Source of the DNA: Myrmaecium sp. VS I D KN 1
Taxonomy: Eukaryota; Ascomycota; Dothideomycetes; Valsariales; Valsariaceae
Direction: 5' to 3'
Length of the DNA: 64,000 nt
Assembly (NCBI GenBank): GCA_019775845.1
Contig: JADQAV010000028.1
Span: forward strand, 496,001-560,000
The stretch's first letter is position 1. Every line of letters starts with the position of its first letter. Below, one piece after another: positions 1 to 10,321 of the stretch. Made by a program: the position numbers and the translations under genes. The notes under the pieces are model-generated. The model saw only the letters and a list, made by a program, of their open reading frames with translations. It did not search any database and was not told the DNA's origin.

Positions 1-622
1 GTACTACTTCCTACTAGTATAGTAGGTACGTCAATTGTATAGAAATGTATGTCATAGGCACATACAGTAGGTAGTAAGGGATACAGTAGTATCACGTACC
101 TCCCATTACCTGACAGACTCAGGTATGATTAGTCATCATGCCACCAACCACTCATGTAGGCTCGTCCACCCCATGTGCCGGAGTGTCAGCGTTCGCCCCG
201 AAACCTCCCTAATCCCTGTATCGTTTAGCTTCAGTTTCACCCAAGACCTCACGGGCCGGGCACGAACCCTCCATACTACTAGTTAGTGCTGCTTTCACAA
301 CGCTGTACTTCGATACTGCACCGCTAATCCTACTTGCGCGGCCTCTCTACCGCACGCTCGACTTTGCCTGCCGCTGCCCTCCGCTCGCAACGACCGCCTA
401 CGTCGCGCAGGGCAGGTCTGCTACCCACACACGCCAAGTACGACCCTCCACATTGCCATTCGCATCCAGCCCGTCCCGATTCTTCACCTTGACTTTCCCC
501 GCCACGCCTCACCCACCAGAGCCTAGTTCACGGTGTACACGACCTTCCGCCGAGAGAGCTGCGCCTGACTGACCTCTTCACCTCATAGCCTTGACCGACC
601 AATCCGCCGTCGTCCTGCTCCC
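1..622. other. Intergenic, upstream of the NST1-like gene
   Basis: No convincing coding region on either strand. The last ~150 bases are pyrimidine-rich and lead directly into the start codon at 623, as in fungal 5' leaders. The first 80 bases hold short GTAC/TAGTA-like motifs but no clear repeat. Confidence 0.6.
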
Positions 623-3600
623 ATGGCTCAAGGCACGAAGGCACCCGCGGCCGCAAACACCACACCCACCAACGGCGTGCTCACCGGAGGAGGCTCGCCT
701 GCGGTGGTGGCGGTGAATCGCAAGAAGCAGAAGAGAAGAGCGAAGCAGGCCGCGCGACAAGCTGCCGAACAAGGCCAGACACCGTCTGCTAATTTGAAGA
801 ACGGACATGTGCCGCAGGACTACAACCCGTCCGGCTCGAAGAAGAGCTCGGGATCTTCACAGCAGGCAGGCGATTCTGACGACCACGACTATGACTCCCC
901 CGACCACGTCGAGCATGTGAACGGAGAAGATATGTACGATTTCGACGATGACGACCATATCTACGAGCAATCCAACGGCGCAACCGTGACTGCGAATGGG
1001 CAATCCCAAGGTGGTTATCAAGAATCAAATAAAAAGTCCAGGAAGAAGAAAAAGAAGGGCAAAGGCTCTGCCCCGGATGCACATGACAGCACACCGAGCC
1101 GAACGTCTCAAGCGCCGCCGCCACCTCCGCCGCCTCCCCCGATATCCGAGAGTCAGTCGCGCCCGGCCGTTCGGACCAGCAGCTCGAAAGATCGCATATG
1201 GAACACTTCCACACAGGAGGAGAGGGAAAGGATCAAGGAATTCTGGCTTTCGTTGGGCGAAGAAGAGCGCAAATCTCTCGTGAAAATCGAGAAGGAGGCT
1301 GTTCTCCGGAAGATGAAAGAGCAACAGAAGCATTCCTGCAGTTGTACGGTATGTGGACGGAAGCGGACCGCCATCGAAGAGGAATTGGAGGTGCTATATG
1401 ATGCGTATTATGAGGAACTGGAACAGTATGCCCACCACCAGCAAGGCCCGGGAAATGGTGCTCTTATGCTCCCTCCTCCGGAACGTATTGCTCATACTGT
1501 GAGTAGGATGCCTCCGGATCGCATGCCACCCCTTATGCATGCCCACCCTACCCCTCGAAACCGTATACGCGAGATAGCCGACGAGGACGAAGAAGAGGAG
1601 GAAGAAGAGGAGGACGAGGACGAGGACGAGGAAGACGAGGATGAGGAGGAAGGTGACGAAGAAGAAGGCGAGGATGAAGAGTATAGCGAGGAAGAGGATG
1701 AGGATGAAGACTACAGCGACGACGAACCCGAGGAACTGCCCCGCGGTCCAGCCGCTGAATTTTTCAATTTTGGCAACAGTCTCACTGTAAAAGGTAAGAC
1801 TCAAGGCCACATGACGAGTATGGTGCAGTTAACGTGTAGGGTGATTTTAGGGGGAATCCTTACTGTGGCGGATGATCTGCTCAAGAATGATGGGAAAAAG
1901 TTCATTGAAATGATGGAGCAACTGGCAGAGCGGCGGATGCAACGAGAAGAAGAGGCCCAGTACGCTGCGGCAGGATTATCGAACCCGATGCAACATGCCC
2001 ACGCTGGTCACAGTCACGGCGGCCCCCCTGATGATGATGAGTATGACGAGGAAGACGAGGAAGAGTACGACAGCCAAGACGAGGAGTATGAGGAAGACGA
2101 AGAAGCGGTACGATCAAGGCTTGCTCTCAGAGTGGACCGCACTAATGCATCACAGGATACCATGACCGAAGAGCAGCGGATGGAGGAAGGCCGCCGGATG
2201 TTCCAGATCTTCGCAGCACGGATGTTTGAGCAGCGAGTACTGACCGCCTACCGGGAAAAGGTTGCTCGAGAACGCCAGCAGAAGCTTCTGGAAGAGCTGG
2301 AAGAAGAATCTCGTCTTGACGTGGAGCGGGAAGAGAAGAAGGCTAGGGATGCGCAAAAGAGGAAGGAGAAGAAAGCGCTCCAGAAGCAACGGCAAGCGGA
2401 GGAAAAGGCGCGCAAAGAAGCAGAGAAAGCCGCTCAGGAGGCTGCTGCAAAAGCCGCCGAGCAAAAGAGGCAAGAGGAGCAACGGCGTAAGAAGGAAGAG
2501 CAACGGAAGAAGAAGGAGGCGGAACGCAAGGCTCAGGAGGAGGAGCGCCAGAGAAGAGAGGTGGAGAAGCAAAGACGGTTGCAAGAGGAGCGCGAGCGTC
2601 AGCAGGAGGCCGAAAGGAAGGCTCGTGAGCAGAGGGCGCAAGAAAAGAAAGCTCGGGAGGAAGCCAAGAAAAAGGAGCGCGAAGAACGCGAGGCTCGAGA
2701 GAAGGAGGCACGAGAGGAGAAGGAGCGCAAGGAACGTGAAGCCAAATCCAAGGCCGAAAAGGAGACCAAGGAGCGCGCTTCCAAAGAGCCATCCGCTCCG
2801 CAAGCGTCTCAGCAAGCTACACCGCTCGTCAAAAGGCCTTCGCAGGTCGCGGTAGCATTACCTCCTGGGCTCACTAAGCAAACTTCCGGCGGCTCCCCAT
2901 CCCCTCACGTACCGGTCGCGACGCCTGCTGTATGCAAAGCTCCCACCCCAGTAAAACCACGCCAAACGTCACAGCAAGGCTCGCACGCTTCCTCTCCCCG
3001 CACTCCACAGGCTGCCCTCGGTCCCAGCAAATCCGTGTCCCCAAGCAGTACCGGCCTGCATCCACCGCATCCGTTGGCTACAGGTATGAACAAGCCTCAA
3101 ATTCAGCAATCCGCCTCTCTGCAACATCCTCAGCCTTCCTCGCCCATGCATCCGCTTGCACCTCCAGGAATGCAGGGGTTTGCGGGAGCGGGCTTCGGAG
3201 GTATTCCCCCTGGACTGAACAGTTTTCCGCAAAGTCAAGGCCCGTTACCGGGTATAGGGCCGCGTCCGTCACTGGGTCATAATGCGCCAATGTTTCATCA
3301 GCCGCCGCCGCCGATAGGCTCTCAGTTCCGGTCTTATGGTGGCCCTGGCATACTGCCTCCGCCCGGAATGGGTGTTCCGCCACTGATCCCTCATGGGCGT
3401 GGATTTCCTATGGACATCGGTCCAGGGTTTCCTCAGCCTATTCCCGGAATCGGAGCAAGCCAGGTCCCCGGCCACGGCAGCCCATTGCCGTCGCACACTC
3501 GGCAGTTGTCATCGTCTTTGGATCCAGTTATCGGAATGTCTCAAGCACAGCCTATCTCTAGGCCGGCACCAATCCAACGCCCGTCGAGCGTCAAGCCTCA

Positions 3601-4360
3601 GGAGTCGAGCCAAGAGAACAAGAAGCCCGGTGGGGCGGATGCGGATGACACCAGCAATCACTTGGGCAGCAGCGCCCTGTTAGATGATTCTGCGGAGCCT
3701 TTGCCGTCGAGTGAGGCTGAACGTCGGGCGAGCATACAAACAAGCATGCCTCGACCTATCCACAGGGTCTTTGGTGGATCTCCGATCTTTCCAGACATAA
3801 CAGCGCAGTCTCGTCTGGATTCTTTCGGTCTCGCTGGATCGGCTGGAGCACCGAGTACATGGGGAACCCCGCCTGCGACGTTTCCCTCAATGGCTGGCTC
3901 AAACATTTGGGGCTCGCCGACGAGCGGTATCTACGGCAACAGCTTCAACCTGTCAAGCAACCATCATCGGCCGAGCCTGGCGGGTCCGATTCTGGTGAGG
4001 CGCACGGTGTGCCACGCGTGCCGAGAGCTGACGTCCACGAAAACCGGTACGGATGGATACCACGATGCGAAGGAAGTACTGCAGCAGGTGAATCTCTACC
4101 GCCAGCCGCCGGATCCGCCGCTGCAGCTGAAGGAACTGCTTGACATCTGCGAGACAGAGGGTGACTCCGTCAACGGAGGCGGTCTGTTCTCGGTCAAGCG
4201 GGAGGAGCCTGATCGGATCCTCATCAAGTTCGAGGAGGAGGATCCCGTCAAGGCGCCGATAGGACTGGGGGAGATTGGCAGTCCCCGACCATCGCAGAGT
4301 ATACCCAGCGTCCACAACGGGCCGCGGCCGTTTGGAGGCACACCGTCGTCGCATTTCTAA
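623..4360 (+). CDS. NST1: NST1-like stress response protein
   Basis: NST1 family proteins are fungal cytoplasmic proteins linked to salt-stress tolerance; the biochemical role is unclear. The reading frame is 1245 codons. It has a lysine/arginine-rich N-terminus, a proline run near residue 165, a conserved segment with a CSCTVCGRKR-like cysteine motif near residue 240, very acidic runs around residues 315-370, and a long charged coiled coil at about 540-740. A Pro/Gly/Ser-rich C-terminal half follows. A 57-base intron is likely at 1794-1850 (GTAAGA donor, TTAAC branch, TTTTAG acceptor). It keeps the frame, so the ORF reads through it; removal restores the family segment LTVKGGILTVADDLL and gives 1226 residues. 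The start at 623 follows a pyrimidine-rich leader and is the first ATG of the frame. Confidence 0.85.
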   Translation: MAQGTKAPAAANTTPTNGVLTGGGSPAVVAVNRKKQKRRAKQAARQAAEQGQTPSANLKNGHVPQDYNPSGSKKSSGSSQQAGDSDDHDYDSPDHVEHVNGEDMYDFDDDDHIYEQSNGATVTANGQSQGGYQESNKKSRKKKKKGKGSAPDAHDSTPSRTSQAPPPPPPPPPISESQSRPAVRTSSSKDRIWNTSTQEERERIKEFWLSLGEEERKSLVKIEKEAVLRKMKEQQKHSCSCTVCGRKRTAIEEELEVLYDAYYEELEQYAHHQQGPGNGALMLPPPERIAHTVSRMPPDRMPPLMHAHPTPRNRIREIADEDEEEEEEEEDEDEDEEDEDEEEGDEEEGEDEEYSEEEDEDEDYSDDEPEELPRGPAAEFFNFGNSLTVKGKTQGHMTSMVQLTCRVILGGILTVADDLLKNDGKKFIEMMEQLAERRMQREEEAQYAAAGLSNPMQHAHAGHSHGGPPDDDEYDEEDEEEYDSQDEEYEEDEEAVRSRLALRVDRTNASQDTMTEEQRMEEGRRMFQIFAARMFEQRVLTAYREKVARERQQKLLEELEEESRLDVEREEKKARDAQKRKEKKALQKQRQAEEKARKEAEKAAQEAAAKAAEQKRQEEQRRKKEEQRKKKEAERKAQEEERQRREVEKQRRLQEERERQQEAERKAREQRAQEKKAREEAKKKEREEREAREKEAREEKERKEREAKSKAEKETKERASKEPSAPQASQQATPLVKRPSQVAVALPPGLTKQTSGGSPSPHVPVATPAVCKAPTPVKPRQTSQQGSHASSPRTPQAALGPSKSVSPSSTGLHPPHPLATGMNKPQIQQSASLQHPQPSSPMHPLAPPGMQGFAGAGFGGIPPGLNSFPQSQGPLPGIGPRPSLGHNAPMFHQPPPPIGSQFRSYGGPGILPPPGMGVPPLIPHGRGFPMDIGPGFPQPIPGIGASQVPGHGSPLPSHTRQLSSSLDPVIGMSQAQPISRPAPIQRPSSVKPQESSQENKKPGGADADDTSNHLGSSALLDDSAEPLPSSEAERRASIQTSMPRPIHRVFGGSPIFPDITAQSRLDSFGLAGSAGAPSTWGTPPATFPSMAGSNIWGSPTSGIYGNSFNLSSNHHRPSLAGPILVRRTVCHACRELTSTKTGTDGYHDAKEVLQQVNLYRQPPDPPLQLKELLDICETEGDSVNGGGLFSVKREEPDRILIKFEEEDPVKAPIGLGEIGSPRPSQSIPSVHNGPRPFGGTPSSHF
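1794..1850 (+). other. In-frame intron inside the NST1-like gene
   Basis: Donor GTAAGACTC, internal AGTTAACG branch-like site, acceptor GATTTTAG. The length of 57 is a multiple of three and the translated intron has no stop, so retention would add 19 residues. The flanking residues join as VK|GGILTVADDLL, the conserved NST1 sequence. Confidence 0.8.
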
Positions 4361-6079
4361 GGGGAGCGGCTGTCGTTTTCCTCGGCGTCTTTCTCCCTTG
4401 CTTGCTTGTTATGCTCTTTTCTCGGACGCTGACTGAGAAGCGTTGTTCATCATCCTCTTCATCTTCTTTCGTCTGTTTCTGGACTGACATCGCGCTCACG
4501 GAAGTGGGTGCGCACGGGCAATTTTATCTTGTTGCTTTTGCGCGTGGCGTCCTGCTACCTTTTATGCACATGCTATCTTGTTAGTCGATGGCATAGTTTT
4601 CTTCCGCTTCCTCCTCTAGTTTGCGTGCTGCGAACAACTCCCGTGCTTGTTCGTCTCCCCCCATCTTCCCTCGCCTTCGGCAGATGTTTATTGCTCCGGC
4701 TTGCTATTTACTGTTCCCTCCTCGCCTCCAATCGGCGTGCACTGTTCGCTATCCTTTTGGCAGCCATCATCATGATCATCACCTCTTCCCCTGCCGTACA
4801 TTATAGTCTGGGGAGGAACAGGAGAAAGGGGAGGGAAGAGGGTGGAGGAGAGAGGTGGGGGAAAAGATATTGAGATTTTCTCCTGATAGCATGTTCTTCA
4901 TTGCCAATATCTGTTGGGCAAATATTTTTGCGTGTGAGGGGGGAGTGGAAGTGGAAGGGAGACCGGCGGGGAAAGGAGGAGTGAAGAATCATTCGTGTTT
5001 TTCAATTGTTCATCCATCTTGCACTTCATCGATCTTCGCCATCTTCACCCATGATCATCCTCGACATTATCATGCGCCATCATACTCCTCTGTTCTTACA
5101 CCTTACCTTCTTTCTCCTACTCATTTTTGATCATATTCTGCCGATTTTCTGCTCTCGATATTGTTCTGTCACACCTCTATAGCTGAGCGAACTTTTTTAA
5201 TTAATCGAAGTAACCTGGGCGCCCTGCCGAGAACACCCAGCCTCCGAGAACATCACCCTCTGAGAACACAAGCCTCGATTAATCTCCTATGACCATTCGC
5301 GAGACAATTATTCTTTTTTTTTAGCTATATATTCCTGATCTACTCTACATCCTGTGCTGTCCAGCTTCCCACTTATATCTTTATACCTTTCTTTCTAGAT
5401 TTACTAACAGGAGTATGTGCGTGCGTGTGTATAAATGTGAATCATATTAGTATTACCTTCATATTTTATAATGTCTAACCATACTAGAATACTACTGCAA
5501 CTGTACCCCCTTCCGCCTCACCCTTATCCTGATCCTTATCCGTCTATGACGGCCTGACGGCCTGAGGATAAAACACCATTCCAGCGGAGTTTTCGGGGAT
5601 AAGATAAAGCTACGACGACGACGTAGTACCTGTAGAGAAAGTATTGTTTATACTTCAAAGCTGCAAAGACACTTTGACGGCGGTGAGGTGGCTGCTAACG
5701 TGGCTCACCATCTACGGACACACATTACCTGCCCGGACTGGCTCCTCACGGTCTCAGGCAGCGAGACAGGCATCCGTAGGCGAGGCGAGGCGAGGCGTCG
5801 TGTTTTTGTCTGGTCGGCGGAGGACGAGAACGGAATGGGATGGATCGGCAAAGCCCCGCGGCCCTGGCGATTGGAGGACTGCCCGCCCTGCCTTCCCTTA
5901 TTACTATGCACCTACGCATATGGCGGCGGATGACCCCTCCCTCTCTCCCTCTCTCCCCTGCGTACGTGCATGCTGCCTTTCTCTGCTGCTTCCTGCACCT
6001 TCACCCTCTCACCTTCTCCTGCATCTCCTCCTCTTCCTTTCCCTCCCTTTGAGACGAATTCACACACCCGCCGCTCGTC
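4361..6079. other. Intergenic between NST1-like and TB2/DP1 genes
   Basis: AT-rich to pyrimidine-rich sequence without a supported gene. It should contain the NST1 3' UTR and the promoter and leader of the next gene. A small tandem repeat lies at 5227-5275, and a duplicated GACGGCCT lies near 5548-5564. Confidence 0.6.
5227..5275. repeat. Short tandem repeat, three imperfect 16-17-base units
   Basis: Three adjacent units each begin C(C/T)GAGAACA: 5227-5243, 5244-5259 and 5260-5275. They differ at a few positions. No function is evident. Confidence 0.6.
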
Positions 6080-7356
6080 ATGTTCGGCATCATCGCAGAT
6101 TATCTAGCGTAAGTGCTGCCTGTGCTCTCCGGCGGTGAGGCTGAACCCCGCTTGCCCTTCACAACCGCGGGCGTGAGCAAGCAACCGTCCAGCTCAGTTC
6201 ACTACTGGGAACAATCCCTTACAACGGAAGAGTGAGAAGGGAGGAGACTGGGGATCAGCAGCGAGAGAACGTTCCTGAAAGCTAACGACCGTCCGCTCGC
6301 AGCATCCTCACCACCATCCTCTTCCCCATCTTCGCCTCCTACAAAGCCATTCGCACCTCCGATCCCGCCCAGCTCAAGCCATGGCTCATGTACTGGGTCG
6401 TCCTCACCATCCTCCTCCAGGTTGAGGAGCACGTCTACTTCATCCTCGGCTGGGTGCCCTTCTACTCCTGGCTACGCCTCCTCCTGCACCTCTACCTCAT
6501 CATGCCCGGCCCCTCCGTCGGCGCCACGCAGCTCTACACCACCCACATCCACCCCTTCCTCGAGCACCACGAGGCCGACCTCGACAAGCTCATCGCCTCC
6601 TCCCACGACCGCGCCAAGGCCGCCGGACTGCAGTACCTCAAGAAAGCCATCGAGTACGTGCGGGTGCAGGTGCTCGGCCTGCCGCCCTCCCGCCCCACGC
6701 CGCCCGCCTCCCGCCACGCCAGCTACGCCCAGCAGCTCATCTCCCGCTTCAACCTGCCCGCCTCGACCGGCTCCGGCACCGGCGCGGCCGACTTCTACAA
6801 CCTCGTCGCCCACGCCCTCGCCGGCGCCACCACCGGCACCCCGTCCTCCCCCCGCGACGCGGGCGACGCCGCCGACGACCTCGCCGCCTCGGGCACACTG
6901 GTCCCGCCCGAGCTCCGCGGCGCGGAGGACCGCATGGCCTACGTGGCCACCCAGCGCGAGCGCCTGCGCGTCCTCCTCCAGGCCTTCGACCGCGAGGCGT
7001 ACAACCTGGCCAACGACAGTCCGGGGCGTCCGTCGCAGGGTCGCTTGAGCCCCGAGCTCACCAAGAGCCGCAGCGAGGTCGAGTTCGAGCGCGTGGAGGT
7101 GGACGAGTACAGCAGCGGGGACGAGCTGCGGAAGGGAGGCACGCCGCCCCTGGGCGGTGGATGGATGCCCTGGAATTGGGGCGCGGGGAAGGAGGCGGGA
7201 GGCGGCACCGGCTTGAGTCCGGCGGATCGGCCGGAGGGCGCGCAGAGGAGGAAGAGTGGGCGGAGCGGGGAGGGGGCGGTGGCGGCGGAGAAGGAGGCGG
7301 GGGAGCCTGAGGCTGAGGTGGGGAAGGCGAGCGGGGCGGATCATATGGCGTATTAG
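6080..7356 (+). CDS. TB2/DP1/HVA22 family (Yop1-like) membrane protein
   Basis: Exons 6080-6108 and 6303-7356 join as GC|C (Ala), giving 360 residues starting MFGIIADYLA. The 194-base intron has a GTAAGT donor and CTCGCAG acceptor. The first ~85 residues match the TB2/DP1/HVA22 fold: paired hydrophobic hairpins around the signatures FPIFASYKAIRTSD and WLMYWVVLTILLQVEEHV. Relatives are reticulon-like proteins that shape tubular ER membrane. Unlike short Yop1 (~170-180 residues), this protein carries a long Ala/Pro/Ser-rich and then acidic C-terminal tail from about residue 160, as do larger fungal paralogues. The choice of exon 1 rests on the conserved N-terminus and the exact splice signals. 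A 29-base T tract follows shortly after the stop. Confidence 0.85.
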
Positions 7357-7374
7357 GGCATTCCTTCTACTTCT

Positions 7375-7405
<31 letters not shown>

Positions 7406-8256
7406 GTCACTTTCATTTTTCCGGTGTAGGTGTGTAGGTGCGTAAGTGCGGTGTTATCTGAAAACCGACGCAGCAGCCGTCCTTTTTCCTATAATTTCTC
7501 GGGCTTCTGCCCTTGACACATTCTTTATTTCTCGACGCTTTCTCTCTTATCAAGGCATTACGCGGGTCCTGGTGCTCGATTCCTTCGTCTGTTTCTTTCT
7601 TTCCCCCTCTTCTTCTCTTTGTTCCTAGGAAAAAAAAATCTAGACGATGAGGGGTGGAGGAGAGAAGAAGTACCTACCTACCATCCGAGCTGAGCTCCAG
7701 GCGGCCCGGAAGTTAGATCGGAGGGAAGGTGCGAAGGAAAGGAGGGAGAGGGACGGAAAAAAAAACGGCGGCGGAAAGAGTCATAGATAGATATGTCTAT
7801 ATACATACTCGCGATAGCACATACGTGATCTTATGATCTTGGTGCAGAGGCCGTGCACACGTCGGTGATGGTCGTGATAGTAAGATTTTTTTTGAGAGAG
7901 AAAGGAGGAGAGGGGGAGGGGAAAGAGAAGAGAGAAGAGGAGAGAAGATGGAGAAGACGAATGACAGGGAAATAGAAAGGGGAAAAAAAAAACATGGGAC
8001 CAAATATCGTACACGGCTTGAAACGAGTTCCCTCACCCCTCCGTTCTTACGCAATCCTGTGTGCACAACCCTCCCGCCCTCCTCTCGCCCCAGCCTCTCC
8101 GCACTTCGAAAGCATGATGGAAGGGGTCCATCCCTAGGGCCTGTCGAGCTGAGTCGCAAGCTGGACCTGCCCTCTTCCCCCCATTTCCCTCTTCGTTCTC
8201 TATCTCTCGCTCCGTAAATGTCAACAAAGAAAAAAGCGTCAAATCCAGTCCACCAC
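7357..8256. other. Convergent intergenic region
   Basis: Holds the 3' ends of the TB2/DP1 gene (+) and MGM101 (-). It contains poly-T, purine-rich runs near 7880-7990 and no supported gene. Confidence 0.6.
7377..7405 (+). repeat. Poly-T tract of 29 bases
   Basis: An uninterrupted run of T lies 20 bases after the stop of the TB2/DP1 gene, on the sense strand of its 3' UTR. Its length is prone to sequencing error and slippage. Confidence 0.85.
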
Positions 8257-9240
8257 TCAAGAACTAAAGCCCTTCGTCTCCTGATAAGGGTAACGAGGCA
8301 TATCATCCTTGCGAATCCAAATCTTCCTCTTCTTCTTCGTGACCACATGCTCGACCCAAATCTCCCGGGTCTTCTCCGCAATAAAGCGACGAATGAAGCG
8401 CGGATCCCACAGCTCAGAGGCGATGCCGATATCCTTACAGCAGCGCATCAGCGCATTGGACTTGCACCCCTCCGTCGCCGTGGGGATGCCCTCGGGATCG
8501 AAATACTGCTGCTCGCCGCGGGCGATGGAGACGAGCCGGCCCGCGACCACGAGGCCGTACTCGCGCGTGACGAGCTTGCCGGTGACGATGCTCTCGCCGC
8601 GGGGGGCCAGGCCCCAGGCGCCCGGCCCAAAGGCCCGGTTCAGGATGCGGCGGTACTTGATCTCGGGAAGGTAGATGATCCCGTCCGGCTTCACCTCCAC
8701 GTCGTCCGGGTCGATGGGCGCGAGCAGCGTCGCCTGGGCGTGCTCGCTGAACGGCGAGTCGCCCAGGCCGTGGTACGAGCGCGTCCAGTCGATCTGTCGC
8801 TCCCCTTCCCCCAGCGTGGGCGGCTCGTCCGAGAGCCCGTCCGTGAGCGATTGGGGGGACTCCGTTTGGGTTTGGGAGAGGGCGTGGGTGCGCTCTGTTG
8901 GAGGTGGTGGAGCGGGGGCGGTGGGCTTGAAGACGGGCGCTTTGCGGGCGTAGGTGGGCGTGTGAGAGGAGGAGGATGACGATGAGGGGGAGGAGGCGGT
9001 GGTGTTGGTACTGTTGTTGGAGGCGGCGGCGGGTTTGGCGGCGCTGGTGCTGCTGTTCGACGAGGCGACGTACTGCCGGCGTGGGGTGGGTTTCTGAGGG
9101 GCGGCCACGGCGCTGACGACGGGACTCCGGCTGAAGTTGCGGGCGTGGGCGCTTCGAGCGAGACGCTGCTGGAAGGGGGCGTTGCCCCGGAGGCTGCTGT
9201 TGAGCGTGCGCCCGGCGCGGCTGGCTGTGAAGGAACTCAT
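8257..9240 (-). CDS. MGM101: Mitochondrial genome maintenance protein Mgm101
   Basis: A complete single-exon gene of 327 residues. Mgm101 is a Rad52-related single-strand annealing protein of mitochondrial nucleoids, needed for mtDNA maintenance and repair. Residues 1-40 are basic, Ser/Arg-rich and nearly free of acid, as in a mitochondrial presequence. Residues 55-145 are low-complexity Ser/Thr/Ala/Pro. The conserved core runs from about 149 ([12 protein letters not shown]) to the end, including [37 protein letters not shown], the [15 protein letters not shown] segment, and the basic tail [14 protein letters not shown]. The core looks intact. The start is the first ATG of the frame and fits an import signal. 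Confidence 0.93.
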   Translation of the reverse strand: MSSFTASRAGRTLNSSLRGNAPFQQRLARSAHARNFSRSPVVSAVAAPQKPTPRRQYVASSNSSTSAAKPAAASNNSTNTTASSPSSSSSSSHTPTYARKAPVFKPTAPAPPPPTERTHALSQTQTESPQSLTDGLSDEPPTLGEGERQIDWTRSYHGLGDSPFSEHAQATLLAPIDPDDVEVKPDGIIYLPEIKYRRILNRAFGPGAWGLAPRGESIVTGKLVTREYGLVVAGRLVSIARGEQQYFDPEGIPTATEGCKSNALMRCCKDIGIASELWDPRFIRRFIAEKTREIWVEHVVTKKKRKIWIRKDDMPRYPYQETKGFSS

Positions 9241-9622
9241 CGCGGGTGTGCAATGGGTGGGTGGGAAAGAGGGAAAAGAGGTGGCGATGTGTGAGGGAGT
9301 GGAGGAGAGTGGAGGGACGGGCGAGATGCGAGATGAGATGCAGGTGGAGCTTGGGGAAATCTTCCGTCGGAGGGTCTTGTGTGGCGCAGATGCAGAGCTT
9401 TCGCCGCAGGTCAGCCACAGGAAATAAGGGCGTGCTTAGCTGCTTTCGATGGGTCGTACTGATATTTCAGGCAGCAATCCTGCCAGAGCGGAAGAATCTC
9501 TGACTTCATGATTATATGTTCGAGTATACTATATTCAACTCTAATGATTCATGCAGATATGATACAATTGAGTGGAGTGAACTGGACATTTCCAGCTGCT
9601 TGCGCTGCATGATTGTTTCGCC
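9241..9622. other. Intergenic between MGM101 and the COA4-like gene
   Basis: Holds the MGM101 promoter (read leftward) and the 3' UTR of the COA4-like gene. No other gene seen. Confidence 0.6.
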
Positions 9623-10192
9623 TCAGGCATCCTTCGCAGCCGTCCGCTCGTTGTTGCCATGTCGCTTCCAACACTCGCGGAAGGCCTCCATCTGTAGGGA
9701 GAAAAGTGTGAGTGATATCTGACAATAATAGAAATATAACAGTGGTGTAAGGACAGCGAGAGAAAAATAGTAGAGCGCATCACCCAGTCGGCCCGGGAAG
9801 TAGTAGTAGGTCGCGAGCGAGGTTGGGGATGGGGCAGCGATTCGGATCAACCAGGCGATGGCGACGGCGACGACTCACCTCCCGCTTGCACTTCCGCCAG
9901 TCCTTCGTCTCGTAGTAGCAGTCCGTCATCCGCTGGTTTTCGTCTGAGCAGGATCGTGAGTACATTCGTTTTCTCTCACTCTCTCTTTTCTCCTGTGCAT
10001 CCTCCCTCATTCGCCTTTGGGTCATCTCACCTGCACAGCCGGTGCTGAAGATCCTCTTGTCCCTGCAAGTCAGTTCCGTCAGTCTCGCTCTGCTTGCCCC
10101 GGTCATTTCGGCCTGCCTGTCTCTCACCAGTCATCCGGCTCATCCTCCTCATTGTTCATCGTTTGCACCGCTCGTTTCTCCTCATTCGACAT
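9623..10192 (-). CDS. COA4/Cmc3-like twin CX9C mitochondrial protein
   Basis: A small four-exon gene that simple ORF calling misses. Exons on the minus strand are 10128-10192, 10031-10062, 9879-9943 and 9691-9623. All junctions have GTGAG or similar donors and CAG acceptors, and the phases match exactly. The 76-residue product has cysteines at 31, 41, 51 and 61, so each gap is exactly nine residues. The segment KDWRKCKREMEAFRECW resembles the COA4 (CHCHD8/Cmc3) signature DWRQCQPQVQAFKDCM. Such CHCH proteins are oxidised by Mia40 in the intermembrane space and help assemble cytochrome c oxidase. The N-terminus is acidic with no cleaved presequence, as expected for Mia40 substrates. It diverges from the biotin ligase gene with only 129 bases between start codons. 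Confidence 0.85.
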
Positions 10193-10321
10193 GTTGCCCA
10201 CGATTGACGTTGTGTCGTTCCGGTCGCAGTTGTTCCTTCGTCAGTCAATCCTCGTGAGATCGAGACCTTCCGCTCGGCTGAGGTTCGGAGTCAGCCGCGG
10301 CGACCTCACATCAAGCACACC
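10193..10321. promoter_or_regulatory. Bidirectional promoter region, COA4-like / biotin ligase
   Basis: Only 129 bases separate the two divergent start codons, so the promoters must overlap or share elements. I see no clear TATA box. Confidence 0.5.

Noticed and set aside
2150-2815. Leucine-rich 221-codon frame on the minus strand
   Set aside because: It is the antisense shadow of the Lys/Glu/Arg-rich coiled coil of the NST1-like gene.
6472-7416. 314-codon minus-strand frame
   Set aside because: High-GC antisense shadow of the TB2/DP1 gene; composition is Arg/Gly/Val-rich with no family features.
8435-9418. 327-codon minus-strand frame in another phase of MGM101
   Set aside because: His/Arg/Pro-rich shifted-frame shadow of MGM101, whose own frame carries the conserved core.
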